A stretch of 64,000 nt of DNA from Acorus gramineus (taxonomy: Eukaryota; Streptophyta; Magnoliopsida; Acorales; Acoraceae). Position 1 is the stretch's first letter; each line of letters begins with the position of its first letter. The DNA lies in NCBI GenBank assembly GCA_030737835.1, contig CM060849.1:27524311-27588310 (forward strand), read 5' to 3'. Of the stretch, positions 33,477-45,829 are shown piece by piece. The notes below the pieces were generated by a model. It was not told the DNA's origin. It worked only from the letters and a program-made list of their open reading frames with translations, and ran no database searches. Made by a program: the position numbers and the translations under genes.

Positions 33477-35931
33477 ATAAAGATAGGCCTGTCAACGGGT
33501 CGGGTCCAGACCCGGACACCCGACCCGACCTGGACCCGATTACACGTGTAATATATCCGATCTGATTTGGACCTGACCTGAGTTGGATCCGACCTGGCGG
33601 ACCCGAACAAACAAACGGGTCGGGTCCGGGTCCACCCCGCCCCGACCCGTTGGACCCGAGACTCAATTGTTTTATTAAAATATGCTCATATATTATAAGA
33701 CTATTAATATTAATTGATACATAATTTTATTTCTTACTTAACTTATTTTTGTATCCACAAGTTCATAAATCATAATCATAACAAACCCATAAATCATAAG
33801 TCATAATCATAATCATAACATTTTATCCGTTGTGTTGATGTTGCAACCTACGAGAACTTGATTGTTTAATATGTAATAAACTTAGTAATGTATTGTCGTC
33901 GGTTTGTTTTGGACAATTAACTTATTAGCTTTTGAATTTGTATAATTAATTAGTTTGTTGCATGATTTATGTTTATTATTTAGGTTAATATGTTAGTGTC
34001 TATTGTTTTGAATGTTTGTATAATTAGTTATGTTTATTATTTAGGTTAATATGTTTTTTTATGTTAGTGATTATTGTTTTGAATTGTATAAAATCAATAA
34101 TGATTTCTAGACCCCAACTTTCCAGGCCCCATGATGTGGCAATAGGACATTACCTATTATACCCTTTAATTGATAACCACCTCTAAACAAGGAAAACGGT
34201 TTGATTTATTCCTAGGATTGTGGAGATTTCATTAATTACTGTATTTCTTCTTCCTTTCATTGTGTAAAATCATTAATCCCTATAATTTACGATGAACATA
34301 TTCCTCTAAAGAAAGCTATCGATTACTGTGTCGTTGACTTGTAGTCGAATCCGTGCCGGAGCTTTAATTTCTCGAAGTGCCATAAATCTGGGGGATAATA
34401 TTGAGTGAAGCTCCTGTTTAGTTTCTCTTAAGCGATGAGAGTTTCTATCCTTTAAGTGGCCCGTGGAAAAAGGTGTTTTGAGGAGAAATTGACTGCTGCT
34501 TCGTGCAATCGAGAAAAACATTGATTTCTCTTCACGTTGACGTTTTTAAAAGTGCTATCGATTACTGTCGATAAGGGGGATTTGACGTTTTATCGGTACG
34601 GACGTTAGAAACTTTAATTTGAAGAAGTTTGAAAAACTGATTTGTTCTTTATCGAGTTGGATCTCTCTTTCGGATCAGGTTTGTCAATTGTTTTTTTTAT
34701 CTTATTGAATGAAAGTCACATCAAATTTGAAATTAAATTTTTGATGATCAAATATTCAATCTATGTTACATGTTTCAATTCAAAAAATGAATTTTTTTTA
34801 TGTTTTGATCACTATTTCACACTTTTTTTTATATTTGTTTCGTTATAATTTCATAAATGTAATTTTGATATTGTTACATTTAATTATTACTGGTTCGTGT
34901 GATATTTATATTAGACTCCCGAACTCGGATATTCATTTATACAATTTTGTTACATTCATAAATGTAACACTCTGAAATGTAACATTATCTCATGTTGTGC
35001 ATTTCTTTTAACAATGCAAATAGAAATGACGTATAAATGTAACAGTGAAGTACATACTTTTACAGAGGATTCTGATACATTTTCTTTAGAAGGCAGTGCA
35101 CTAGAAATTGAAATAGATAATTTTAAATAGTAAATGTAACTGTTTGACATTTAGGTAAATATAATTGTTTGTTCCATCTATATAAATGTAACAATTTTTA
35201 TATAAATGTAACAAATCGTTGTGAGAGATGTAAATATTTAAGAAATGTATTTGTAACTACCAATATAAAATGTAACTGTTTCATATGTTAACTATATGTG
35301 TTTTTTATTTAAATTTGAATACAATAACTACCTAGAGAAAATGAGTCATTTGAAGGATTTTAATGAAAACAATTTCGGTAATTTTTGGTGTAATCTAGGT
35401 TCAATTATAATTTAGGTAATGATTTCAAAATTCAAAATTTGAAATAGGCAAATGGATTTTAAGATTTACATGGAAGAGTCATAACCAAATAGAGAAAATG
35501 GGGGGATTTGGGTTAATAAGACATTTTTAATGAAGGGCAAATTTGTATTTTGTCATTTTACCATTTTTTGAAAAAGTCAACAAACTAAAAAACAAATCAA
35601 TAAAATGATGACACCTCATGGGGCTTGTGAGTGGGGCTTATATTATGGGGCTGGGTGTCATGACTCAATTCAAACATAGTCTCATTAATAATAATGTTTT
35701 ATTACAAAAAATTTCAAATAGAATGATAAGACAAACAAATACATGAGCTCTTTTTTATTTATTTTTTTTTCACCAACCATCCAGGTCGGGTCGGACCTGG
35801 ACCCAACCCAGGTCCGGGTCCGGATCCACATTTTCCCCGACTGCAGGGTCCTTGGTTGGACCCGGACCCACCAGGTCTTACCACGGGTCGGGTCCGGGTC
35901 TACCCAACCCGTTGACAGGCCCGGATAAAGA
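33477..35931. mobile_element. 2.4-kb terminal-inverted-repeat element, CGGGTCGGGT ends
   Basis: The left end TAGGCCTGTCAACGGGTCGG (33484) is mirrored by CCCGTTGACAGGCCCGG (ending 35924). Both ends continue into subterminal arrays of GGTCGGGTCC-type repeats. The 7-bp sequence ATAAAGA flanks both ends (33477-33483, 35925-35931). Inside are a transcript-like segment with no long ORF (34120-34640), many AATGTAAC motifs (34870-35280) and the repeat module shared with 1302-1507. No transposase was found, so it is non-autonomous or decayed. The ends resemble Mutator-like elements; the duplication is shorter than the 9 bp expected. Confidence 0.65.
35449..35672. repeat. Dispersed repeat module, copy 2
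   Basis: Partner of 1302-1507: the same ordered blocks, including ATGACACCTCATGGGG and GTGTCATGACTCA. Its place inside the large inverted-repeat element suggests the module is part of that element family. Confidence 0.6.
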
Positions 35932-36197
35932 ACCATTATAAATGGATCTTGACATCCATAACCCATTTATTTTGGTATGCAGAGCAAAAGACAAATATAT
36001 GAGCCCTTCCAGAAACTGGGCCTTTCAAGTAAACAATCGGGCCACATAAAACAAGCTCAGCCCATCTCTAATCATCAATCAATAAATACATAAACGCATG
36101 ACACGATACTCCTCTCCGTCTCAAAAGCCTCTGTCGCTCTTTTCGAATCAGGTTCCAATTAGGGTTAGGGTTTATCAAATTTTTGACGTCGACGACG

Positions 36198-37505
36198 ATG
36201 GATCCCTCCAACAAGAAGAGAAAATCCGACGAGAACGGCGTCCCTGCCGCCCTAGACGGGCTCCCATCCGCCCTGACGAAGGACGACATAGCCAAGATCA
36301 TCGATCCGTTCACGCGTGAACAGCTCGCCGAGATCGTCTCCTCCGTCGCCACCCGGAGCCCCGACCTCCTCTCCTCCATCCGATCGATCGCCGATCGGGA
36401 CCCCACTCAGCGCAAGCTCTTCATCCGCGGCCTTGGCTGGGACACCACCACCGAGGGCCTCCGCTCCCTCTTCTCCGCCTTCGGCGACCTCGAGGAGGCC
36501 GTCGTCATCGCCGACAAGAACACCGGAAAATCCAAAGGTTACGGCTTCATCACCTTCCGCCACATCGACGGCGCCCTCCTCGCGCTGAAAGAGCCGTCCA
36601 AGAAGATCGACGGCCGGATGACCGTGACCCAGCTCGCCTCCGCCGGGAACACCGGTGGACCTACCGGGGGGTCCGCGGCGGCGGCGGTGGATACTTCACA
36701 GAGGAAGATCTACGTCGCGAACGTGCCACAGGACATGCCCGCGGAGAGGCTCCTCTCGCACTTCTCTTCGTATGGGGAGATCGAGGAGGGACCTCTTGGG
36801 TTTGATAAGCAGACGGGGAAGTCGAGGGGGTTCGCTCTGTTTGTATACAAGACGGTCGAGGCGGCTCGGGCGAGTCTCGTTGACCCGGTGAAGATGATCG
36901 ATAATAGCCAGCTCTTGTGCAAGCTTGCAAGTGAGGGGAAGAAGGGGAAGCCCGGGCAGGTCCCGACGGATGGTCCAGGTGCTCCGGCAGCTCCCTCGCA
37001 GGTTCCGGATGGGCTTGGGCAGAACCAGCCCGGTCCGCTCTCAGGCCAGTATGGCGGGGCCGGTGGCATGGGAGGGATGCCCTCATATGGGGGTTTCTCT
37101 GGTGTGCCAGCGGGGATTGGCCACCACCACAACTTGACATCGTCACATCAATCTTCGCTGAGCGGACCTGGGTTGTCGGCCGTGAGTGGTCAGGTCCCAA
37201 CCTCGCTGGGTGGGGTAGGTGGGTATGGTGGAGGGCTGGGTGGTTCTTATGGGTCTATGGGATCAGGCACATATGGTGGTATGGCAGCGGGTGGTGGTTA
37301 CGGAGGGTTTGGGTCTTCACTCTATAGGGGGCCACCAGGGTCGGCAGGGATGCCCACTGGGGGTTTCCCTGAGACTGCTGGACATTACGGACTTGGATCA
37401 TCGGCATATCAGAGCCAGCAAAACCACCCGCAGCTTGGGTCATCGCCGGCTGCCCCCAGGTTGCCCACTGGAGGGATGTACTCGGGAATTCCTCCATATT
37501 ACTGA
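36198..37505 (+). CDS. UBA2C: UBP1-associated protein 2C-like RNA-binding protein (two RRMs)
   Basis: The CDS is intronless and encodes 435 residues. The N-terminus ([14 protein letters not shown]) and the helical segment up to residue 70 fit the UBA2 family. RRM1 spans about 73-148, with RNP2 LFIRGL (74-79) and RNP1 KGYGFITF (113-120). RRM2 spans about 169-245, with RNP2 IYVANV (171-176) and RNP1 RGFALFVY (210-217). The rest is glycine-, serine- and tyrosine-rich and of low complexity. Family members are nuclear hnRNP-like proteins that bind U-rich 3' UTRs and influence mRNA stability, wounding and ABA responses. The start at 36198 is the first ATG of the frame and matches the family N-terminus. 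The coding DNA is GC-rich. A consensus donor CAG|GTAACA lies 8 bases after the stop, pointing to a 3' UTR intron as in Arabidopsis relatives. Confidence 0.95.
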   Translation: MDPSNKKRKSDENGVPAALDGLPSALTKDDIAKIIDPFTREQLAEIVSSVATRSPDLLSSIRSIADRDPTQRKLFIRGLGWDTTTEGLRSLFSAFGDLEEAVVIADKNTGKSKGYGFITFRHIDGALLALKEPSKKIDGRMTVTQLASAGNTGGPTGGSAAAAVDTSQRKIYVANVPQDMPAERLLSHFSSYGEIEEGPLGFDKQTGKSRGFALFVYKTVEAARASLVDPVKMIDNSQLLCKLASEGKKGKPGQVPTDGPGAPAAPSQVPDGLGQNQPGPLSGQYGGAGGMGGMPSYGGFSGVPAGIGHHHNLTSSHQSSLSGPGLSAVSGQVPTSLGGVGGYGGGLGGSYGSMGSGTYGGMAAGGGYGGFGSSLYRGPPGSAGMPTGGFPETAGHYGLGSSAYQSQQNHPQLGSSPAAPRLPTGGMYSGIPPYY

Positions 37506-40372
37506 CTGGTCAGGTAACAGTCTTTTCTTTTGTTTAATTCTTGTGGATTTGATTGCTTACTCTTTTCTTCTTGTGATTTTTTTGCTGCTGCTCTTAGTTT
37601 TATCACTCGTTTGTTTACGTGCTTGTTGCATGGCTTGCTTCTCATATGAGTATTGCTTTATTGTTTGACATGTGTTTCCTAGTTCTCTTATGTTCATGAT
37701 AGATTGATGTGTTAATTGCCGTTGTCTTATCTCATGTTTGCTTATGCCTTTCGTTGCATTCAGTGATTCTTGACCACTAGTTTCCTTCCCATTGGTTTTT
37801 TGCTCAATAAATTTGTGGGCAAAGTGTTGAACCCTCACAAGACTTGGGTGCTTTGGTTTTGGTGTTCCTGCTATTTCATTTATTCTGATATGTATGTATG
37901 CTTTTTGTCTCTTTGGTTTCACCTCTTGCTCTAGTTCCCTGGGTTTGGAGTGGTTAATCCATTGTTCATTGGGTCTTGACTTTTATCTGAATTGACTGTT
38001 GTGGAGAGCCTTGCAGGTTGCTTTGCTAAATTGGTTCTCTTATAATGGAGATCGACATGTATCGAATCTGTATTCTTGTTGTCTGTATCTTGGCACCTTC
38101 AGTGTGGACTTCTTGTTCTTGAATTATATCACTTGATTGATTTCTATTTTCTTCCTTTTTATTTCATTGTGCTTTGAATACATGCCTTACCTTTGGTGGT
38201 GTTCATGGTCTCGGGCGCCTGTGTTATCCTCTTCTTTATTTCTCCTTATTTATGAACTTTGTGTGGTTTGTGACTTGTTCATTTACTGTTTACTCAGCTC
38301 CATATTTGATGTGGCCATTGCTACCTGGTTCTTGGTTTTTCATTAGTTTGTGTTCAGTCTTGTACTTTGTAATTCTCACATCCTTAGTAAAACCGGTTGA
38401 CTTGGACTAGAGATTTCCATGTTTACGAAACTAGGTGACTCTGGTATTTTTTCCTCTCCATTCAGGGTATGTTTCTTCCCAATCCCAATGGGCAATTCAC
38501 TTTCCTATTGCAGGGAAGTGGTTAGAGAAGTGGTATTCACTTTGACTGTAACAGATTGTTGTTAAGAGAAAAACCAATAGACGAATAATTCCATGGCGGA
38601 GTAAAGCCATTCCCACCCAAAAGTTTATTTAAGATAAAACTTGATGGAAAGTGAAGGAAACTCAACTGTCCAATCACTAGTAACATATGAGCTTAAAGGA
38701 AAAGTTCCAGTTTCCTTTGGCATTATCAACTTACTTTGTGGAGTCTGCCCATGCTCATCACAATTTCAAGTGTATGTGTCCAAGAGCAAAAGTTGAAAAC
38801 AGCCATGCTTGAGGAACTTTATTTCTACTATTGTACAAATGGTCCATATCAAATTTATCAAAAGGTCCCTAAAAGTATTTTATTTATACAAGATTCCTTA
38901 CTATTTGTGGTCGCATGTCATGTGTACTCCCTTAATGGATAATGGAATTTCATGACATTTGAGTAGCCATGACAATTCATTTTTCTTTTTTACTGTAACT
39001 TGCGCTAAATTGCCAACACAAAATTTCATTCATGGGACATATTCCAGAATTGTCAATGATTTGTTTTTTTGCATAAAACGGGAAAATTTCCTAATCACTC
39101 AAAATAAGATCTTGACTCATAATATATTAAAATTAAGTACTTTTTTTTGTTTTTTCTCTGATCCTTTTCTTTCCATTTTTCCCCTAATCTTTATCTGGAT
39201 CATTATATTTGTTGGCTCGCTCGGTTTTCTTTTGTGTGATGTTGTTGCTTGCCTTTGTTAGCTCGTTGTTCTTTATTAGCAGCCTTTATTTTTGTGATAA
39301 TCGATTGTTTAATGTGTTTCCATAACAAGTAGTGTCTAATAAACTTAGGGTGCGTTTGGTTGCGCGATTGCGCAGCGTTTGCGATTGCAGGAAACTGTGT
39401 TTGCAATCGTGCAACCAAATTGTTTTACTTTAGCAGCTTCCTGCACACAGATTTCAGGCAAATAGTTCCCAAAAGCTGCAATTTCAAAAAGCTGAGAAAG
39501 TGAGCTTTTTGCAGATTCAGTTTTAAAACACTGATTCTTGCAGAATCAGTTTTTCAATCGCGCAACCAAACGCACCCTAGTCACCCTAGTAGGGTTGGTA
39601 GAATAGAATGCTTTCGTCTTTGTTAACCTTTACAGGTGTTTAACTTTGCTATGATTTTTTTTAAGGTGGCTGTACACTCATAGTTAGTCTTCTATTAGTT
39701 TCTGGTATGTTTAATTTCTGAATAGGAGGTTTCATAACGAAATATTTGATCGCCACACGTTGGAATATTATATGCATGCTTCTAGTGATGCCTGTTAAAT
39801 ATCATGACAATGATGTTTTTGAGAATTCTTGGTATAAATTCATGTATTTATATGACAGAATGTCAGAATGCCAGGTTAAGTTTGGTATTAGGTTCTTCAT
39901 TTTGTTTTCTGGCTTTAAAGGTCCATTCTTTGAGATGAAATTTATATTTTTTATTCTGCATTAGACTTGGTTGTATCATTTAGGTGTCCAAATCTTTGGA
40001 TAAACCATACTTATGTCTACATTGTATTACCTTCATTTTCTTGACATTAACAGAGGTTTCAATATGGGAATGCAAATGACGTTCATCTGCCGTGGTAATT
40101 CTCTCATTTTTTCTGTTGCTTTCACATTTGAGGAAAAAGGATAGCTGCAATTCCTCTTTCATCTTGTATTGTACATGCAGCTTAAGTAGTTAAATAGTTT
40201 CGATTTTTTTATCCGACTGAATTGTTTTCTTCTGTCTCTGTCTTTTTGCTTGTTTTTGTATGTTATCTGTGGTAGTAGAATTTGTAATTCTGAACAAGTT
40301 TGTTATGGCATATTGATTAATTTTTTTTGTAATATGTGAAATAATGGGAATTCTGATGGATATATGATTCAG
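37506..40372 (+). other. UBA2C-like 3' UTR with probable long intron
   Basis: The transcript seems to splice from 37513 (CTGGTCAG|GTAACAG). The T-rich DNA that follows has the base composition of a plant intron and no conserved frame. A plausible distant acceptor is TATGATTCAG ending at 40372, but other acceptors nearer by cannot be excluded. A 231-bp MITE sits inside. Confidence 0.45.
39347..39577. mobile_element. MITE with GGGTGCGTTTGGTTGCGCG ends
   Basis: GGGTGCGTTTGGTTGCGCGA at the left is perfectly mirrored by TCGCGCAACCAAACGCACCC at the right, giving an inverted repeat of at least 22 bp; a second GCAATCGTGCAACCAAA copy lies inside. The palindrome extends to TA on both sides. The interior is 190 bp with no ORF. 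The 3-bp flanks (TTA left, TAG right) leave Tourist/PIF-Harbinger and hAT both possible. Confidence 0.75.
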
Positions 40373-41870
40373 GTGTCATGAGAGCTTGTTGGGCGCAAAT
40401 GCTTTAATTGGTTGTGCTGAATGAGGACATATATTCTGATTTTGATGAATGGTTTGCTAATCTGCTCTGCCATGCGGTGGATTGTTCTCATGGTTTGTTG
40501 CTCTATAAATGGAAATGCTATTGCAAGAGCTTTCTTTTTGAACTCTTTTACTAGTGCTTTAGTACATTTTAAATATTAATATTATTTGCTACATCTTTTG
40601 TATGTTTTTATGGTTTGAGAATCTTGTGTGTTGTGGTGCAGCTGGTCTTCTTCGTATATGGATTTGATATTCTAGTATATTTTTCTGTGGTGTGGTGTGC
40701 ACCTGGGCTCTTTGTTGTACGGGTTTGGTATTTATTATTGTCTCATGATTAGAATTTGGAAGCCATGGACTAACGTTAGGGAGTGGGAGAGTTGTCCATA
40801 GGTCTTGGATCATTGGTCTTTGAATTGGTGATCTTGTGATGATTTGCTTTTTTCATTTAAATCCTTCAAATCTAGAGCTGTTGCCATACTCTTCCCTGTG
40901 CATGCATGAAAATTGAAATGTTTGTTTTTTCAAGTAAGTGATGCCCATATTGGTGTGGTGCATCTGCTATGTTTACCGCCCTCCTCCATGTATGGGTTTG
41001 ATATACTACAATGAATGCATCAAAATAGGTTTATTATATATATTGATGTATTATATATATATATAGATATTTGGGTGGGGGGGGGGGGTGTTTGTCGTGT
41101 TCCTGTGTCTATTGTGTGCGTGTTTTATGTTCTGGTATGTCCCTATGGCCCTCTGTGATTGAATGCCATGACTTGTATTGTGTTGAGAGACGATGTGTAT
41201 ATTGGATGTTGGATGTGTGTGTAGAGGTGGTGGTACGTGTGATTGGTGATTGTGCAGTGTTGCTTCTTTGATCACACTGTCTAAAGTGTCCCCTATACTG
41301 AAGCATACCTACTGCATTAAGTTTCTATAGTATGATGATCATGAAAACTAAGAACCATTTATCATACGAAATGCTAGGACCAGCCAATGTAGTAGGACAT
41401 ATAATCCTATCGGCAATATGTAGTAATGGAGGAACTTTACAAATCTGGTATATGTAGACGCAGAATGGAGAATTGCATATTCAATATATCTAATTTGCAT
41501 GAGCAGTTTTGTTCTGGTCACGGCTTCTGTTGAAATCCTGGTTGATGTCCAGAGTTCACTAGAGTATAGGTGAATTGAATCCGTGGAAGATGATGATTGT
41601 TTTTTTTTAATTTTGTGAAAGCATACTGTAATTATTCCTTGAAAAATAAAAGAGAGAAAAAGCCACCTCACTTTTTATGGGGATTCTTCTTTGTTTTGTT
41701 TTGTGAAAGCACCGTGGACAAATTGAGGTATAAACCTTCTTTCACAAGGCATGTATCTGGTTAGCAAATTTTCGTGGTCTTAGTTCAATGGATAGATTAT
41801 GAAATTATATACATTTAATATATATAAAAGCATATATCTTATAACACTGGTGAGTTGTAGGTGGATTGCC
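40373..41870. other. Intergenic or 3' transcribed DNA, no coding gene seen
   Basis: Several T/G-rich stretches of transcript-like character (40373-40860) could be the last UTR exon of the UBA2C-like gene. A GTGTG-rich block around 41075-41260 is open on both strands but is low in complexity. Confidence 0.35.
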
Positions 41871-41873
41871 CTT

Positions 41874-42038
41874 AACATTATTCAGTGGAAAGTGTAATTT
41901 CTGTAGGGTCGGGTAGATTTCTCCTCTATTTCAGACCCTTTCTTTATATTTTCATTGTGTATTTCCTTAATACAAAATAGGTCAAATGTTTACCATTCAC
42001 ATAAAAAAAAAAAAGAAACATTATTAAGTGGAAAGTGT
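41874..42038 (+). mobile_element. Poly(A) retroposon with 22-bp target-site duplication
   Basis: The 22-bp sequences at 41874-41895 and 42017-42038 differ at one base (both contain AACATTATT and AGTGGAAAGTGT). They enclose a 121-bp insert ending in an A-run (42003-42014, then GA). The insert has CTGTAGGGTCGGGTAGATT and TTCATTGTGTATTTCC, resembling a 3' UTR or LINE tail. Long duplications with a poly(A) tail are diagnostic of target-primed reverse transcription. The source is unknown. Confidence 0.8.
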
Positions 42039-43215
42039 CTGTTTTGAATATTTTTAGGACAGTATATTCCATTTCTTATATATATATATTTTTATATAAA
42101 ATTTCTACCGAAGGTATGCAAGGCTTGTGAAAAAAGTTAGATTCGTGCCGACACATGCTGAAAAAAGGTATATGGTCTATGAAAAAAGAAATTTTCTCCA
42201 GATGCTGACACACCAACACACAGTAAGGTATGGTGCTCCCTGGAAGACGGTGCTATTTTGTTTTTTTATTTGTACTTATTGTTAATTTTTTCATGGGTGA
42301 ATTGTCTAAATAACTCTCTAGCTGTAGCTGATTCTTAATTTTTTTTTTGCCCCTAGCTTTTGAATTTTTTTTTTTATTCCTCCAGCAAACACAATTTTTT
42401 TCCTACCCTTTTTCTTGTAATTCTCTCAGTACTACAAAATCGCAATTTTTCTCCTGTAATTGCATATATGTTTTCTGTAATTTTTGAAACACAAAATGTA
42501 ATTTTTGTAAATGTTATGTGTAAGTGCATTACTATGCATGTCATATAAAAATGATGACTTGTAAAATACTAAAGAAATATACGTTAATGCATAATACCTT
42601 AAAATATTTTATCACAATAAATACATCAAAGCACTTGCATTTATCTAATATTTGTATACCTTAAACTAAGATGTATTTTAATATGATCATTTTCATGTCA
42701 TTTTAGTTGAAATTAAATCCATTGTTGTACCTTCGAGTTAGCAAACGTACATCATTAGGAAGAAGGCGCAGTTTAAATTATATTAGAGATGTAATAATTA
42801 GTCTAACACTCAAATAGATTAAATATTAACAAGTGTGTACTACATGACAATATAAAAATCATATATATATTAATGTTATGCATTAATGTGTATTTCTTTG
42901 GGGTTTTGTAAGTTATCATTTTTGCATGATATAATATGTATTTATAGATAATATTTATAGAAATTATATTTTGTGTTATCTAAGTTATAGAAAATATATA
43001 TGCACTTATGTAAGGGAAACTATGATTTTATGGGACTGGGGGAATTAAAGGGATGAGGGTAGAAAAAAAAATTGGTGATTGCTGCAGCGGTAATTTTTTT
43101 TTTTTTAAAGTTGGGGATAGAAAAAAAAATTGAGGGTTGGTTGCAGGGGGTATTTGGGAAATTCATTTTTTTATTTATTTATGAACTTTATCAAAATGAA
43201 AAAAATTAAATTACA
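42039..43215. other. AT-rich intergenic DNA, no gene seen
   Basis: Only short frames are present. ATGCATTAATGTGTATTTCTTT at 42873-42894 is mirrored by the segment at about 42572-42593, suggesting a decayed inverted-repeat element of about 320 bp. Confidence 0.35.
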
Positions 43216-43690
43216 GGGAAAAATTCAAATCACCCCCTGTAAACTGACTGATATCCATCTGACTCTTGATTTTTCCTAAAGTTTATATAACATTCTAAAA
43301 TGGCTTATGGAAGTTCAAATAACACTTGAGTTAAAACTTTTGTTGACAGATGAAGGAATATTCTATGAATATTTTGTTTTGTTAATTCTGACTGAAAATA
43401 CATTATACCACAAACTCTCCATAATGTAGAAAATTTTATGTACGTGACAATTTTAACTCTATTTAGATAGATTATAATGTCTCATTTAAAGGGGGTAAAG
43501 TCATAATTTATAAAAGATTTTTTGCTTTTTTAATGCATTTTAGAGAGTTTTTGGCGTATTATGATTTTAATCATGAATAATTAGATATTTGTATAATAAT
43601 TTTAATCTGTTAATAAAAATTTAATTTAGAAGTTATTTGGATTTTTATAGGTGTTTTAAAAAAGAGGTAACATAGATTGGGTTATATGAA
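43216..43690. mobile_element. Mutator-like MITE, copy 3 of the 535-1074 family
   Basis: The left end GGGAAAAATTCAAATCACCC matches the family terminus. Internal mirror blocks such as TTTTGTTGACAGATGAAGG and GTAAAGTCATAATTTATAAAAG are in family order. The right end is eroded, so the boundary is approximate. Confidence 0.55.
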
Positions 43691-45338
43691 ACATGCAATC
43701 TAGGGGGATTGGGTTGGGGGGTGTCATTGGATGTGAATCAAGACTATTGGGCTGGTGAGAGATCCTTGTAATAATAGTTTACGCCAAGCCCTGTATGCAC
43801 AGCATAACCATGTCGTGAACGGCAAAAATTGCAACATGTTTTTGGGAGTTTTAACAGGTTTTGGAAGAATTTTTCTCCAAAATATCTAGCAGCACAAGAA
43901 ATCTTTCACATCAGATTTGATTGTAGGAAGAGGTGGAATTTCATTAATAGCTTTGTGTTAAAGGATCTTTTGAATGCATTGCAAGCTCAGATAGATATTA
44001 ATTAATCTTTTTGTTGATAAGTATGTTTTGCTATTCATTATTTGGGTATTTATTATTGAAAAATGTATTCTCATTAATTTTACTGTGAATTACATTTGTT
44101 GTTATTTTACTTTTTACAAATTTTTTTTATAGATGATTTTAAAATAATTTATAGAACTGTTTCTAGGGATTCTATGAAGATGAGATTATCTGAGCTGACC
44201 TAGAGATTTTAGCCTATTTTAAGTCCACATCAAATCTAACTAAAATGCACTTGATGGACTGCAAATCTAACACACGTTTTAAAAAAGAAATAGATCAACA
44301 ACAAATCCAGCATACTTTTTAGCAAACATTTCTACATCTAACTAGATCAACGCCGTCCACCCCAAATTTAAATAAAGTATAAAATTGTCTGATCAGGATA
44401 AACCTTTTTTTAACAGATTAGATATGTTATATTTGCAAAACTGATCTTAGATGTGATTTTATGTCATCTCTATGTTTTTAAATTCTGAATTGTATCTCAA
44501 TCTTAAGATTTTCAATTTTGAATTATACGTCAGATGAAATTAAATCCTTTTCAATTAAAGATTTTATGTACTATTTAAAATTTTAAATTAACTATTTGGC
44601 ATTTATAGCATTCCTGAATTCTATTTTACTGTCCCTATTATCTCTTATCTAGTATATACCAAGAAAAATATAAAAAATTTATTCTGGTATGTAATAAGGG
44701 TATGATTTTAAAACAATTCAAAGCATGTTCGGAGTTAAAAGAAAAACAATAACAATGTTTGTTTCTTGTTGCAGTACAAAAAACAATGTTTTTGCTTGAT
44801 AACATATTTAAGTGAGTATATACTGAACTTTAAAAATGTGAAAGTGGGTTGTATTCATTTCATTTAAATATATACTAGCTAAATATACAATAAAATAACA
44901 AAAAAGTTGCATATATTAGAACATTAAAAAGAATAGGGAACTGAGCTTTTTTAAGTAAAAATTGCTTGGTTTTATCTTTAAAAGATACAATCCACATTTG
45001 AGGATTCATTAAAATAAAACTTAAAAATAACTCTGTCAATGATCAATTTTATAAAAACAACAAAAATAAATTTTATAATCCATAAGATCTAGTATATATA
45101 CATCAAATATGTAATTCTTCAAAAAATATATTTTTATTTATAATAAAATAGATAAAAGTTTCTCTTATTAAATAAGATTAAAATATATATACATTAATTA
45201 CGTGGTAGATATGACTGCAAACAGGGTGAGTGTAACAGTACCTCAAACCAGAAGCCTCTTCACAGTGGTCACGCAACTTAAAACCCACGCGTCACTGTCT
45301 TACGATCATCACCGTTCATTATTACCGTTTAATATTAG
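43691..45338. other. AT-rich intergenic DNA, no gene seen
   Basis: No frame longer than 60 codons is open. The segment 44320-45200 is one of the most AT-rich in the window. Nothing could be assigned to a family. Confidence 0.5.
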
Positions 45339-45781
45339 AGACAAATTCATATAACCCCCTGATATTTTCTGAAGTCCATATTACCCCCTGAGTTTTTCTT
45401 GAAGTCAATATAACTATTTGAAAACACATGGCTAAATTCAAATAGGCCATTGAGTTAAATTTTTGTTGATATATAGTTTGGTTAACTACTGACTAAAAAC
45501 ATAGTATAATGAAAACCCTCCACAATATATTAAAAATACAAAAAAATCATCTATAAATGATGATTTTACTTCTTTGGATAGAGTAAAAAATAATTATTTA
45601 CAGAGGGTTTTTAGTGACTGTATTTTTAGCTAGGGTTAACCAAATGAAATATTTACATAATATTTCTCATATTTATTAATAAAATTTTAACTTTAAGGAT
45701 TATTGAGATTTATATAAATATTTTAGGGTTACATGAACTTTTAAAAAAGTCGGGGGTTCTGTGGGTTATTTGATGTTTCCC
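45339..45781. mobile_element. Mutator-like MITE, copy 4, in the promoter area of the next gene
   Basis: ATTCATATAACCCCCTGATA at the left and GTCGGGGGTTCTGTGGGTTA at the right, with the usual mirror-image interior (AGGGTTAACCAAATGAAAT). It ends about 50-170 bp before the probable 5' leader of the gene starting at 47148. Confidence 0.6.
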
Positions 45782-45829
45782 TTAATTCTTATTATCATCG
45801 GATAATATATGCCCCGGACCCACCATTAT

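Noticed and set aside
36252..37200. Long minus-strand frames (103-179 codons)
   Set aside because: Antisense shadows of the GC-rich UBA2C-like CDS.
37557..37922. 121-codon minus-strand frame after the UBA2C-like gene
   Set aside because: Lies in T-rich intron-like DNA, and its lysine- and glutamine-rich content reflects base composition.
40589..41306. Cluster of short frames on both strands
   Set aside because: GT-rich low-complexity DNA; no start context, no domain.
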